Positions 44,963-55,421 of a stretch of DNA of 64,000 nucleotides are shown piece by piece. Below the pieces are notes generated by a model. It was given only the letters and a program-made list of their open reading frames with translations. It was not told where the DNA came from and searched no databases. The stretch's first letter is position 1. Each line of letters opens with the position of its first letter. The DNA lies in the NCBI GenBank assembly GCA_963821705.1, contig CAWGEV010000007.1:558001-622000 (forward strand). Reading direction: 5' to 3'. The DNA comes from DASUPK01 sp963821705 (GTDB lineage: Bacteria > Actinomycetota > Thermoleophilia > Solirubrobacterales > 70-9). The translations under genes and the position numbers were made by a program.

Positions 44963-46938
44963 CTGGCGCTGCGCTTGCCGAGGAACGCGGAGATGCCCTC
45001 CTTGGCGTCCTCGGACAGGAACGCGGTCGCGAAGCCCTGCTTCTCGGCCTCGATGCCGTCGTCGAGATCCGCCGTGTTGGAGACCTGCTTGATCTGCTCG
45101 ACGGCGAGCGGAGCCTGCTGGGCGAGCTTCCTCGCCCAGGCGAACGCCGTCTCGAAGAGCTCCTCGTCCGGGACGAGGTCGTCGGCGAGTCCCCACTCGG
45201 CAGCCTCGGGCGCCAGCACGGCATCGCCGGTCAGGTTCATCTCGAGGGCCTTCGCCGGCCCGACCAGCCGCGGCAGGCGCTGCGTGCCGCCGAAGCCGGG
45301 GATGATCCCCAGGTTGATCTCGGGCTGCCCGAAGACGGCCGACTCCGCGGCGACGCGGAAGTCGCACGCCATGGACAGCTCACAGCCGCCCCCGTAGGCG
45401 ATCGCGTTGACGGCCGCCACCGTCGAGACCCGGCTCTGGCCGAGCTCGCGGAGCAGCGCGTGCCCGCTGTTGATGAGCTCGGCGCCGGACGACTCATCCA
45501 TCGAGGTGAACGCCTTGATGTCGGCGCCCGCGGAGAAGACGACCGGGAGCGAGCTGTAGACGACCATCGCCTTGATCTCGCCGTCCGCCTTGACCTCCTC
45601 CCAGACCTTGCCGAGGTCCTGGATCACCTGAGGTGAGATCGCGTTCATCGGCGGGTTGGCGAGCCAGGCGATCGCCACCTCGCCGCGCTTCTCGAGCTTC
45701 ACCGTCCCCTCCGCATCGGTCTGCGGGTAGGAGTAGAAGCCCTGGCCGGACTTGAGCCCGAGCCGGCCCTGGGCGACCAGGCGCTTGACCGTCCGCGGCG
45801 GCGCGAACCGCTCGCCGTGGCTCTCCTCGTAGCGCTCCAGCTTCTCGAGGATCGTGTCGAGTCCCTCGAGGTCCGCCTTCCAGAACGGGGGAAAGAGCCC
45901 GCGTCGCGGGTCGAGCCCGGCGCCGGCCATCATGCCGAGGTCGATCTCGCGGACCGTGCAGATGCCCTCCTCGAGGACCTTGCAGGCCTCGACGAACGAC
46001 TTGAGCATGATCAGGTCGGCCAGCTCCTCGGTGTCCGGATCGGCGTCGCCGTCGATGTTCGGCTCACCATCCGAGTAGAAGCCCTCGCCGCCCGACTTGG
46101 CGCCGAGCTTCCCCTCGGCGACGAGCTTCTGCATGCCCTTGTGGACGTAGAAGCTGTCGCCGTAGGACTCGTTCAGGTACTCGGCGACGTGCAGGACCGT
46201 GTCGAGGCCCAGCATGTCGATCAGGAAGAACGGGCCCATCGGCGTCACGTTGGCCGCCGCGATCCCCTCGTCGATCTTCTTGATCGAGAGGCCCTTCTCC
46301 TCCTGCTCGCGCCAGACCTCGCCGACGCCGGAGTTGAGGATGCGGTTGACGACGAAGCCGGGGACCTCCCTGCAGGTGATCGGCTGCTTCCGGATCGCCT
46401 GGGCGAAGTTGAACGCGGTGGTGACGGTGTCGCGGGAGGTGTCCTCGCCGCTGATGATCTCCACCAGCGGCATCACCGAGGCCGGGAAGAAGAAGTGGAA
46501 GCCGACGACCTTGCCGGGCCGAAGCGTCTCGCGACCCATCTCCGTAACCGAGAGCGAGGAGGTGTTGGAGGCGAGGATCGCGTGGCCTGGAGTGACCTCA
46601 TCGAGCTCTCGGTAGACGGCCTTCTTGATCTCCATGCGCTCCGGCACTGCCTCGACCACGATGTCGACGTCGCCGAACTCGTCGTAGGTGGTGGTGCCGG
46701 TGATCAGGCCCATGACCTCGTCGAGCCGCGCATCGGCCTGCTCCTGCGTCAGCTTCTCCTTGGAGACGAGCCTGTCGAGCTGTGACTTGGTGACGCCTTT
46801 GGCTTTCTCGAGAGCTTTGTCTACGAACTCCCGCTCGACGTCCTTGACGACAACGGGGATGTCGGCGTTGGCGATGACCTGGGCGATCTCGCCGCCCATC
46901 GTGCCGCCGCCCAGCACGGCGGCCTTGAAGACGAACAT
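44947..46938 (-). CDS. 3-hydroxyacyl-CoA dehydrogenase / enoyl-CoA hydratase fusion
   Basis: 663 residues. The N-terminal NAD-binding 3-hydroxyacyl-CoA dehydrogenase domain (about 1-190) has AAVLGGGTMGGEIAQV and ILASNTSSLSVTEMG. It is followed by two tandem dehydrogenase C-terminal domains (FVVNRILNSGVGEVW; VKRLVAQGRLGLKSGQGFYSY). The last about 250 residues are a crotonase: NAIAYGGGCELSMACDFRVAAESAVFGQPEINLGIIPGFGGTQRLPRLVG with the oxyanion hole and catalytic Glu. It hydrates enoyl-CoA and oxidises the product in beta-oxidation. The order is the reverse of FadB. ATG at 46938 with AGGAGG 11 bases upstream. Confidence 0.93.
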   Translation of the reverse strand: MFVFKAAVLGGGTMGGEIAQVIANADIPVVVKDVEREFVDKALEKAKGVTKSQLDRLVSKEKLTQEQADARLDEVMGLITGTTTYDEFGDVDIVVEAVPERMEIKKAVYRELDEVTPGHAILASNTSSLSVTEMGRETLRPGKVVGFHFFFPASVMPLVEIISGEDTSRDTVTTAFNFAQAIRKQPITCREVPGFVVNRILNSGVGEVWREQEEKGLSIKKIDEGIAAANVTPMGPFFLIDMLGLDTVLHVAEYLNESYGDSFYVHKGMQKLVAEGKLGAKSGGEGFYSDGEPNIDGDADPDTEELADLIMLKSFVEACKVLEEGICTVREIDLGMMAGAGLDPRRGLFPPFWKADLEGLDTILEKLERYEESHGERFAPPRTVKRLVAQGRLGLKSGQGFYSYPQTDAEGTVKLEKRGEVAIAWLANPPMNAISPQVIQDLGKVWEEVKADGEIKAMVVYSSLPVVFSAGADIKAFTSMDESSGAELINSGHALLRELGQSRVSTVAAVNAIAYGGGCELSMACDFRVAAESAVFGQPEINLGIIPGFGGTQRLPRLVGPAKALEMNLTGDAVLAPEAAEWGLADDLVPDEELFETAFAWARKLAQQAPLAVEQIKQVSNTADLDDGIEAEKQGFATAFLSEDAKEGISAFLGKRSARWQGK

Positions 46939-46996
46939 GGGGAAGGAATCCTCCTGGTCGATTGGCCAGTCGATGAAGGCTATTAGTCTCGGTCCG

Positions 46997-47488
46997 ATGT
47001 CGCGCCAAGGCCCCAGTCCGGATCCGGCCGCGATCAGGCGCGCCACGCCGGGCGACGCCGGCGACGTCGCGCGGTTGCTCCACGACTTCCAGGAGGAGTT
47101 CGACGAGCCCTCGCCGGGCGTCGAGGCGCTGGAGGAGCGCTACGAGGAGCTGATCCGGAGCAGGGAGATGACAGTGCTGCTGATCGGCGACGGCCCTGCT
47201 GGATTCGCCCAGCTCCGCTTCCGGCCCTGGGTCCACTCCGCCGGCCAGAACGCGCACTCGTACCTCGAGGAGCTCTACGTCGTGCCGGCGCTGCGGGGCA
47301 ACGGCCTCGGGAGGGCGCTGCTCGACGCCGCGATGAGGGCGGCCAGGGACGAGGGCGCGACACACATGGAGCTGGGGACGTCCGAGGACGACGAGGCCGC
47401 GCGGGCCCTCTACGAGAGCGCCGGCTTCACCAACCGCGAGGGAAGGCCGGACGGTCCCGTGATGCTCTTCTACGAGCGCGAGCTCTGA
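46997..47488 (+). CDS. GNAT-family N-acetyltransferase
   Basis: 163 residues from ATG 46997. The GNAT fold is complete: AIRRATPGDAGDVARLLHDFQEEF, the beta strands AGFAQLRFRPW, the acetyl-CoA pyrophosphate loop LYVVPALRGNGLGRALLDAAM (motif A), and the late ELGTSEDDEAARALYESAGF. It should transfer an acetyl group to an amine; substrate unknown. It is divergent from the acyl-CoA multi-enzyme gene across 58 bp and convergent with the PadR gene (4 bp between stops). Confidence 0.9.
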   Translation: MSRQGPSPDPAAIRRATPGDAGDVARLLHDFQEEFDEPSPGVEALEERYEELIRSREMTVLLIGDGPAGFAQLRFRPWVHSAGQNAHSYLEELYVVPALRGNGLGRALLDAAMRAARDEGATHMELGTSEDDEAARALYESAGFTNREGRPDGPVMLFYEREL

Positions 47489-47491
47489 GCC

Positions 47492-47956
47492 TCAGTCGCC
47501 GTAGACGGCGTCCTTGATCAGGGTCACCGAGCGGATCACCGAGTCCAGGAAGGGCTCGACCTCGACTCGCAGCCGCTTGTACTCGCGCCTGCCCGCGGGG
47601 GTGATCGAGTAATAGCGCCGCGTGCGGCGATCGGGCAATTCCCACTGGCCCTCGACCAGACCCTGAGACTCGAGCTCGCGCAACAACGGATACATGGTGT
47701 TCGGATTCACGGAGATCGTGCCCTGGGTGATCTCCTCGATCGCCTCGATCAGCCGGTTGCCGTAGGTGGGCTCACGGGCGATCAGATGGAGGACGAGGAG
47801 CGGGAAGACGTCCCGCCGGCGGATGTCGCCGCCGAAGGCGTCTGAGGGTCGACCCCCGCGCCGGCCCTCTCGCTCCTCCACGCCTTCGGCGCCCGCCCGG
47901 GCCGCCTGCGCCACGGCCTCGGAGATCGGCCTGCCTCGCGACTCGCGCTCCGCCAT
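47492..47956 (-). CDS. PadR-family transcriptional regulator
   Basis: 154 residues from ATG 47956 (a frame eight codons longer exists). An Arg/Glu-rich disordered head of about 45 residues precedes the winged helix: DVFPLLVLHLIAREPTYGNRLIEAIEEI, then ISVNPNTMYPLLRELESQGLVEGQWE, the wing RRTRRYYSITPAGRREYKRL and the C-terminal dimer helix. PadR proteins usually repress efflux or detoxification genes. The next gene upstream is an MFS exporter on the same strand 90 bp away, which is the likely target. The effector is unknown. Confidence 0.9.
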   Translation of the reverse strand: MAERESRGRPISEAVAQAARAGAEGVEEREGRRGGRPSDAFGGDIRRRDVFPLLVLHLIAREPTYGNRLIEAIEEITQGTISVNPNTMYPLLRELESQGLVEGQWELPDRRTRRYYSITPAGRREYKRLRVEVEPFLDSVIRSVTLIKDAVYGD

Positions 47957-48046
47957 CGACGCTGGAGCATACGGACCCACTTACTCGTAACCAGACTCGT
48001 GAACGCGCCGGCTGGAGCGCTCGGGTCCGGACTCCGCGCTGCGGAA

Positions 48047-49450
48047 CTACTCGATGTCCTGCTGGGTGCCGGCCGGCATGAACAGCTGGCAGATGATCCA
48101 GCCGACGGCGAGCATCCCCGCGCCGACGTACCAGGCGGTCTTCATCGCGTCGATGAAGTCGTTTAGCCCCTTGGCCCCCACTGCATCTGATGAGGCAGCG
48201 ATGATCGTGCCCATCACCGCCATGCCCAGAGCGGAGCCGAAGTTGCGGAAGGTCTGAACGATGCCGGAAGCCTGTCCCCTCATCGCGTCGGGCAGCCTGT
48301 TCAGGGCATCCGCGTTGAGCGGCGAGAAGACGAGGCCGAAGCCGGCCCCCGTGACCAGCATTCCGGCCAGGGTCGCGGAGCGACTCAGCCCATCGAGCTC
48401 CGAGGCCCAGAGGATCATCCCCACGGTCCCGGCTGCGAACCCGAGCGCGACGGGCCTCTTCGCCCCCCACGCGTCCATCCACCGCCCTCCGATCCGGGCG
48501 GCGACGAAGAACGAGTAGAACATCGTCAGGATCGAGAAGCCGGCCTCGGTCGGCTGCTGGCCGACGGCGACCTGGAAGTAGACGCTGCCGAAGAAGAAGA
48601 CGGCGAGCCAGGGGCCGAAGACCAGGAAGGTGAGGATGTTGTCCACGGCGAACGGCCGGTTGGCGGCCATCGCGCGGACGTCGATCAGCGGATCCTCCGT
48701 GTTCCGCTCCGCGAAAACGAAGGCCACCAGGAGCAGCACGCCGACGACGATCGAGCCGATGGTGCGGGCGTCGCCCCAGCCCCAGACCGTGGATTGCTGA
48801 ATGCCCAGCACGGATAACGCCATGCCCACAACGATCAGGGCCGCCCCCCGGATGTCGATCCTGGCCGGGTTCTTGACGTCCTTGAGCTTCGCGAAGTAGA
48901 TCTCCGTCAGCGCCAGGATCGCGACGGGAACGTTGATCCAGAAGATCGCGCGCCAGGTCCAGTACTGCGTCAGGTAGGCGCCTGCGATCGGGCCGATCGC
49001 GGTGAACAGCCCCGCGACGATGAAGAAAGTTGCCAGGCCCTTGCCCCGCTCCTCCGGAGGGAACGCGTCGAGCACCAGCACGGTCGCCGATGGGATCAGC
49101 AGGCCGCCCGCGGCCCCTTGGACCGCGCGGAAGACGATCAGCCAGGTCTCGGCGATGCCGGTGTCCGGCACCAGCCCGCACATCAACGAGGCCGACGCGA
49201 ACAGGATCACGCCGATGACGACGATCCTCCGGTGGCCGAAGATGTCGCCGAGGCGGCCGCCGAGGGCGACGAACGCCGCGGTGGCGAGCGCGTACGCGGT
49301 GACCAGCCACTGCTCTCCGGTCTCGCTCAGGTGGACGTCCCGCTGGATCGTCGTCGCCGAGATCGAGACGATGGTGAAGTCGATCATCACCATCGCCATG
49401 GCCGGCACGAGCGGCCAGAGCACCCGGTAGCGCGAGTAGCCCTCGTTCAC
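48047..49450 (-). CDS. MFS drug-resistance-type transporter (DHA2/EmrB-QacA family)
   Basis: 467 residues with about 14 hydrophobic helices. Family motifs: the start ALVPAMAMVMIDFTIVSISATTIQ (motif D1 type), LGGRLGDIFGHRRIVVIGV (motif A, loop 2-3), and GPIAGAYLTQYWTWRAIFWINVPVAI (motif C region and the following Trp-Arg). DHA2 carriers export lipophilic drugs or biocides in exchange for protons. GTG at 49450. The PadR gene downstream on the same strand is the probable regulator. The terminal residues PAGTQQDIE are short and polar. Confidence 0.93.
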   Translation of the reverse strand: MNEGYSRYRVLWPLVPAMAMVMIDFTIVSISATTIQRDVHLSETGEQWLVTAYALATAAFVALGGRLGDIFGHRRIVVIGVILFASASLMCGLVPDTGIAETWLIVFRAVQGAAGGLLIPSATVLVLDAFPPEERGKGLATFFIVAGLFTAIGPIAGAYLTQYWTWRAIFWINVPVAILALTEIYFAKLKDVKNPARIDIRGAALIVVGMALSVLGIQQSTVWGWGDARTIGSIVVGVLLLVAFVFAERNTEDPLIDVRAMAANRPFAVDNILTFLVFGPWLAVFFFGSVYFQVAVGQQPTEAGFSILTMFYSFFVAARIGGRWMDAWGAKRPVALGFAAGTVGMILWASELDGLSRSATLAGMLVTGAGFGLVFSPLNADALNRLPDAMRGQASGIVQTFRNFGSALGMAVMGTIIAASSDAVGAKGLNDFIDAMKTAWYVGAGMLAVGWIICQLFMPAGTQQDIE

Positions 49451-49481
49451 CGGGCGGCACCCTAGCGGCCCCCCGGGACGC

Positions 49482-50084
49482 CTAGAAGAGACCGCGGACC
49501 GCGTCGACCGCGGCCGTGCCCAGAAATACGACCACGAACGCCCCGGCGGCGCCGATCAGCAGCCCCAGGAACCCGAGGATCGGGTCCTCGAGCAGGACAC
49601 CGAGGCCGAGCAGGACCACTCCCAGCGACGGCAGGGTGTCCAGCCCGGTGAAGGGCGGAGCGATGAACGCAGTGATCACCAGGACCAGGGTCACCGCCCC
49701 GTAGACGATCCCGGCGAAGCGATAACCCAGAAGGAATCCCAGTCGAGCGTGGGAGTGACGCTCGATCCAGCGGATGCGCGGCAGGAGCTTCTCCGAGAAT
49801 CGCTGACGTGTCTCGACCCCGATCTCGCGCCGCCTCCAGCGCTCCGGGAGCCAGACGCACCGTCGCCCGACGATCAGCTCGAGCGCCAGCAGCATCGCGA
49901 TCACCTCGAAGACGTGGGTGACCCCGCCCGTCGGCAGCGGCAGCGCCGGGATCGAGAGCAGGAGGACGAAGAGGACCGCGAAGCTCTTCTCCTCGAAGAC
50001 GTCGATGAGGCTGCCGATGGTCTTCGGCTCCTCGCCGCCGAGCCAGTCGGCGAGCCGGTCGCTGAGCCTCTCCCCTTCGGGCAT
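49482..50084 (-). CDS. ExoD-like membrane protein
   Basis: 200 residues, ExoD-family length. The soluble N-terminal part RLADWLGGEEPKTIGSLIDVFEEKSFAVLFVLLLSIPALPLPTGGVTHVFEVIAMLLALELIVGRRCVWLPERWRRR matches the family start, with the conserved Pro-rich turn. Three or more further hydrophobic helices make up the C-terminal half. ExoD was described in exopolysaccharide synthesis in rhizobia; its molecular role is unknown. ATG at 50084. It lies just downstream of the acyl-CoA dehydrogenase gene but behind a strong hairpin, so probably a separate transcript. Confidence 0.85.
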   Translation of the reverse strand: MPEGERLSDRLADWLGGEEPKTIGSLIDVFEEKSFAVLFVLLLSIPALPLPTGGVTHVFEVIAMLLALELIVGRRCVWLPERWRRREIGVETRQRFSEKLLPRIRWIERHSHARLGFLLGYRFAGIVYGAVTLVLVITAFIAPPFTGLDTLPSLGVVLLGLGVLLEDPILGFLGLLIGAAGAFVVVFLGTAAVDAVRGLF

Positions 50085-50108
50085 CCGCGGATTCTCCCCG
50101 TAAACGAC

Positions 50109-50134
50109 GAGCGCCCCGGTCTCCCGGGGCGCTC
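50109..50134 (-). terminator. Terminator hairpin after the acyl-CoA dehydrogenase gene
   Basis: A perfect 11-bp stem, GAGCGCCCCGG (50109-50119) with its complement (50124-50134), closed by a TCTC loop. It sits 25 bp after the acyl-CoA dehydrogenase stop. On the minus strand it is followed by GTCGTTTACG, a weak U-tract. This is the most convincing intrinsic terminator in the window. Confidence 0.7.
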
Positions 50135-50159
50135 GCGAGGAGTGGTGCTGCGTGAAGAC

Positions 50160-51398
<1,239 letters not shown>

Positions 51399-51440
51399 TG
51401 ATAGCTGCTCCTTCGATGGGGTTGATCAAAGTCTCTGTAC

Positions 51441-51468
51441 GACTGATTGACTGGTCAGTCAGCCAGTC
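51441..51468. promoter_or_regulatory. Nested palindromic operator upstream of the acyl-CoA dehydrogenase gene
   Basis: The core TGACTGGTCAGTCA (51448-51461) is a perfect pair of arms with a two-base centre. It is flanked at equal distance by a second pair, GACTG (51441-51445) and CAGTC (51464-51468), giving a fully symmetrical double site. Such GACTG/CAGTC palindromes are typical for TetR-family repressors of fatty-acid genes, which often bind as two dimers. Confidence 0.7.
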
Positions 51469-51490
51469 CATAGAGAGTACCCGATGGGCT

Positions 51491-51563
51491 GGCGCATGTG
51501 CGCCGCTACGCACGGATCGTGCCTAGGTGGGGACCACCGAGGCAGGCGCGGCGACCCGCGCCT
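51491..51563. other. Four consecutive hairpins before the ABC exporter gene
   Basis: In 73 bp: GGCGCA/TGCGCC (51491-51504), GCACG/CGTGC (51510-51522), GGTGG/CCACC (51526-51538) and AGGCGCGG/CCGCGCCT (51544-51563). The ABC ATPase starts at 51577, so most of these would lie in its mRNA leader. No terminator-like U-run or open reading frame is seen. A structured regulatory leader is a reasonable guess. Confidence 0.6.
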
Positions 51564-51576
51564 AGCGTGACCCGGT

Positions 51577-52359
51577 ATGACAGAGCCGGTGGAAACGGCC
51601 CCACGAAACGGCCGGGAAGCGGCGCAGGCGGCGCCCCCGGCCCCCGTCATCGCCGGGCACGAGATCGTGCGGCGGTTCGGGGAGGGCGTGACGGCAGTAG
51701 AGGCGCTGCGAGGCGTCAGCGTCGAGTTCGCGCGGGGCAGCTTCAGCGCGATCATGGGCCCCTCTGGGTCGGGCAAGTCGACCCTGATGCACATCCTGGC
51801 CGGCCTCGACCGGCCGACGAGCGGCTGGGTCGAGCTCTCCGGCGTCCGGCTGGACCAGCTCTCCGATCACGACCTGACCGTGCTCCGGCGCGAGCAGATC
51901 GGCTTCGTCTTCCAGACCTACAACCTCCTGCCGGTGCTTACGGCGGAGGAGAACATCACGCTGCCGGTGCGCATCGGCGGCCAGAAGCCCGACAAGGCCT
52001 GGCTCGAGGAGCTTCTCGGCGCCATCGGGCTCGGAGACCGGCGTTCCCATCGGCCCTCCGAGCTCTCGGGCGGCGAGCAGCAGCGGGTCGCGGTGGCCCG
52101 CGCGCTGCTCAGCCGGCCTGAGGTCGTCTTCGCCGACGAGCCGACGGGCAACCTCGACACGAAGGCCGGGCGCGGCGTGCTGGAGCTCCTGCGGAAGGCG
52201 GTCGACGAGTACGGCCAGACCACCGTGATGGTCACACACGATGCCGCGGCGGCCGCGACCGCCGACGAGGTCCTCTTCCTCGCCGACGGCGAGATCGTGG
52301 ATCGCCACCGCAAGCCGGGGATCGACGACATCCTCGACCACCTCCGGAAGCTGGCTTGA
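51577..52359 (+). CDS. ABC transporter ATP-binding protein (MacB/LolD-like)
   Basis: 260 residues. A disordered Pro/Ala head of about 25 residues precedes the nucleotide-binding domain: Walker A GPSGSGKST near 68, Q-loop FVFQTYNLLPVLTAEEN, signature LSGGEQQRVAVARAL, Walker B VVFADEPTGNLD, and the H-loop MVTHDAAAA. The NLLP and EPTGNLD wording is typical for the MacB/LolD/FtsE group. It powers export or lipoprotein/peptide extrusion with the FtsX-like permease next door. ATG at 51577. Its stop overlaps the permease start by 4 bp. Confidence 0.95.
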   Translation: MTEPVETAPRNGREAAQAAPPAPVIAGHEIVRRFGEGVTAVEALRGVSVEFARGSFSAIMGPSGSGKSTLMHILAGLDRPTSGWVELSGVRLDQLSDHDLTVLRREQIGFVFQTYNLLPVLTAEENITLPVRIGGQKPDKAWLEELLGAIGLGDRRSHRPSELSGGEQQRVAVARALLSRPEVVFADEPTGNLDTKAGRGVLELLRKAVDEYGQTTVMVTHDAAAAATADEVLFLADGEIVDRHRKPGIDDILDHLRKLA

Positions 52360-54923
52360 CCAAGCTGGCGCTCAGGGGAATGGTCGAGCGCAAGCTGCGC
52401 TCGACGCTGACGGCAATCGCGGTGCTGCTCGGCGTGGCGATGATCTCGGGCACCTACGTGCTCACGGACGGCATCCGCGGAGCCTTCGCGAAGATCAATG
52501 AGACCGCTAACCAGGGCACGGACGCAGTCCTCTCGCCGAAGACCGAGTTCAACAGCAGCTTCACCCAGTCCGAGAAGCTGCCCGTCTCGCTGCTTCGCCG
52601 CGTGCGGGCGCTGCCACAGGTCGAGAAGGCGGCGGGCGCGCTGCAGGCGTTCGGGGCGCTCGTGGTGGACGGCAAGCCGATCACGCAGTTCGGCGGGCCC
52701 AACCTCGTCTTCGGCACGACGCCGAAGCCCTTCGACCCCACGTCGCCGGCGGAGGGCCGTGACCCGTCCGCTCCGGGCGAGATCGCGGTCAGCCGCGACC
52801 TCGCGAACCAGCACGGGATCGAGGTCGGCGACCGGGTCGGGCTCGAGACCTCTCACGGCACGGCGCACGTCACGGTGGTCGGGCTGGTCGACTTCGGCGG
52901 CTCCGGCTCCGCGGCCGGCTACGGCTTCACGATGGCGACGCCGGGCGACATCCGGCGGTGGTACGACCAGCAGGGCGAGGTCGGCCAGATCCTGGCCTCG
53001 CCAAGCCCGGTATCACCCCCGAGCAGCTGGTCCGGGTGATCCGGTCCATCGTGCCGCCCGACGTCAAGGTGCAGACGGGCCAGCAGCAGGCCGACGAGCA
53101 GGCCAAGGACATCTCGAACTCGATCAACTCCTTCCTCGGCCCCGCGCTGCTCGCCTTCGCGGGCGCGGCGCTGCTGGTCGGCGCCTTCATCATCTTCAAC
53201 ACCTTCTCGATCTCGGTGGCCGAGCGCACGCGCGAGTTCGCCTCACTGCGCACCCTCGGCGCCACCCGCGGCCAGGTGCTGCGCTCGGTGACCACGGAGG
53301 CGCTCGTGATCGGCGTGCTCGCCTCGGTCGCCGGCCTCTTCGGCGGACTGCTCTTCGCGAGGGCGATCGGCGCGCTCTTCAAGGCCGCCGGCGCCGGGAT
53401 CCCGACGTCCGACCTCGGGCTGAAGACGCGGACGGTCGTGGTGGCGCTGAGCGTCGGGATCGGCATCACGCTGCTCGCGGCACTCGGCCCGGCCGTCCGG
53501 GCGACCCGGATCCAGCCGGCGCTGGCGCTCCAGGAGGGCGCCCGCGTCGCACCGTCGCGGGTGTCCCGCCTGGCGCCGTACCTGGCCGGCGTGGTCACCG
53601 TGGGCGGCCTCGGCCTGCTGGTCTATGGGCTGTTCGGCTCGGGGCCCGCCACCGACAAGCTGCTGGGCATGGCGGGCGGCGCCGTGCTCCTCTTCATCGG
53701 GCTCGCCCTGGTCGCCCGGTACATCGTCCGCCCGATCGCGGCGACCCTCGGACTCCCGCTCGAGCGGCTCTTCGCCGTGGTCGGCCGGCTCGCCCGCGAG
53801 AACGCCCAGCGCAATCCGGGCCGGACGGCACTCACCGCCGCGGCACTGATGGTCGGCCTCGGACTGGTCGTGTTCGTCGCCGTCTTCACGGCCGGGCTCA
53901 AGGCCTCGATCGAACGGCTGCGATCGACCGGCGATCACCGCCCAGATCGTGGTCCGGGCCGACAGCGGCGGCCTCCAGCCGATCCCTCGACGCACCCAGG
54001 AGATCGCGGCGAGCGGTCCCGGGCGTGGCGCGACCAGCGGGGTCCTCTACGACCAGGTCGAGGTCAACGGAAAGCGTTCGAACATCCTCTACGACGACCT
54101 CGGGCGGCGTCGAACCCGCCCGGATCGCCTCCGGCTACAGCTTCGACTGGATCGACGGCTCCGGCACGACGCTCTCGCGGCTGCACGGGGACAACGCGGT
54201 GATCGAGGAGCAGTTCGCCAAGGCCCACCACCTCGACGATCGGCGACACCTTCAAGCGTGGTCACGCCGTCGGGCGGCACGGCGACGCTGACGGCGATCG
54301 GCGAGTACCGGGACCCGCACCCTGCTCCAGGGCCTGATGGTGGACCGCCGGACGCTCGAGTCGATCTCCGACCGCGCGGGACCCGTTCATGGTCCTGGTC
54401 TCCACCCAGCCCGGCGCCGAACGCGGCCGCCGTGCAGCGCAGAATCGACGCCGGCCTGGCGCGCTTCCCGGTCGCGAAGGTCGAGCTCCGAGCAGGGCTT
54501 CAGGATCCGTTCGGCAAGCAGACCGACCAGATCGTCTACCTGCTCTACGCGCTGCTTGCCATGAGCGTGGTGATCTCGCTGTTCGGGATCGCCAACAGCC
54601 TCTTCCTCTCGATCCACGAGCGCACGCGCGAGTTCGGCCTGCTCCGCGCGATCGGCGCGACGCGCCGGCAGGTGCGGCGCATGGTCCGCTACGAGAGCGC
54701 GATCACCGCCGCGATCGGGGGCGTGCTCGGGATCGTCGTCGGCGTGCTGTTCGGCGCACTGCTGACCGCTTCCCTCAGCGAGCTCGGCCTCGTCTTCCGG
54801 GTGCCGGTCGGGCAGCTGATCGTCTTCTTCGTCCTCGCCGTGATCGTCGGGATCATCGGCGCGGTCGTGCCCGCCCGGCGCGGCTCCCGCGTCGACGTGA
54901 TGCAGGCCGTCCACTACGAGTGA
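52356..54923 (+). CDS. FtsX/MacB-type ABC permease (multiple frameshifts)
   Basis: About 853 residues after correction. First membrane helix LRSTLTAIAVLLGVAMISGTYVL, then a MacB-like periplasmic domain. The first FtsX domain follows (GPALLAFAGAALLVGAFIIFNTFSISVAERTREFASLRTLGATRGQVL), then paired helices, a second periplasmic part, and a second FtsX domain ending LFLSIHERTREFGLLRAIGATRRQVRRMV and PARRGSRVDVMQAVHYE. Breaks map near 53003 (one base missing) and near 53921, 54105, 54238, 54257, 54318, 54376 and 54419 (one base too many each). Both FtsX halves and all joins are intact, so sequence errors are likelier than decay. The duplicated FtsX layout fits one-chain exporters. Confidence 0.85.
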
Positions 54924-54941
54924 CGTGACTAACCTCTGGGC

Positions 54942-55410
54942 ATGCCGCTGGTGGCCTCCTTCCAGATCGGCACCGTGTTGATCGTCGTCGTCCTCGTCGC
55001 GCTCCCGCTCGGCGCCTTCGTCTTCGCGCGCGGGGCCGGAGGCGCCCTGAGACAGATCGGCAAGGGGCCGTTGTCGCTCGAGCAGGACTTCCCGCAGGGC
55101 TCGGAGGGGTCGATGTACGCGGTCTCCGCGGAGGTGCGCGAGGAGGAGATCCGCCAGATGATCCAGGCGCGCTCGGACCGCGCCGTCGACCAAGGGGCGA
55201 AAGCCCCTGGACGTCGACGCAGAGGTCGAGAAGCTGCTGGCCTCCGAGTCGGGCGGCCCGAGTCTCGCCGGGGATGCGTCGCTGCGGGAGGAGGTCCGCC
55301 AGCTGGTGGTGGCCAGGAACGAGCGACGCCAGCGTCAGGGCAGGGAGCCGCTCGACGTCGAACGGGAGATCGAGCGCCAGCTGCGTGAGCTCGAGAACCT
55401 CGGTCAATAA
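54942..55410 (+). CDS. Membrane-anchored protein with a repeated helical motif (one frameshift)
   Basis: 155 residues after removing one surplus base near 55197. One N-terminal membrane helix (QIGTVLIVVVLVALPLGAFVFA) is followed by a soluble part with two related helical repeats: EEEIRQMIQARSDRAVDQGRKPLDVDAEVEKLL and REEVRQLVVARNERRQRQGREPLDVEREIERQL. The second repeat confirms where the frame must change. The pattern recalls SHOCT-like or short DNA/RNA-binding helices, but I do not assign it. It lies 18 bp after the ABC permease gene and 11 bp before the next small gene. Confidence 0.65.
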
Positions 55411-55421
55411 GATCCAGCGCG

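Noticed and set aside
52498..54291. A separate Arg/Pro-rich protein overlapping the ABC permease
   Set aside because: It is an alternative frame of the permease; only a short piece (around 54110-54235) is real coding, and that belongs to the frameshifted permease.
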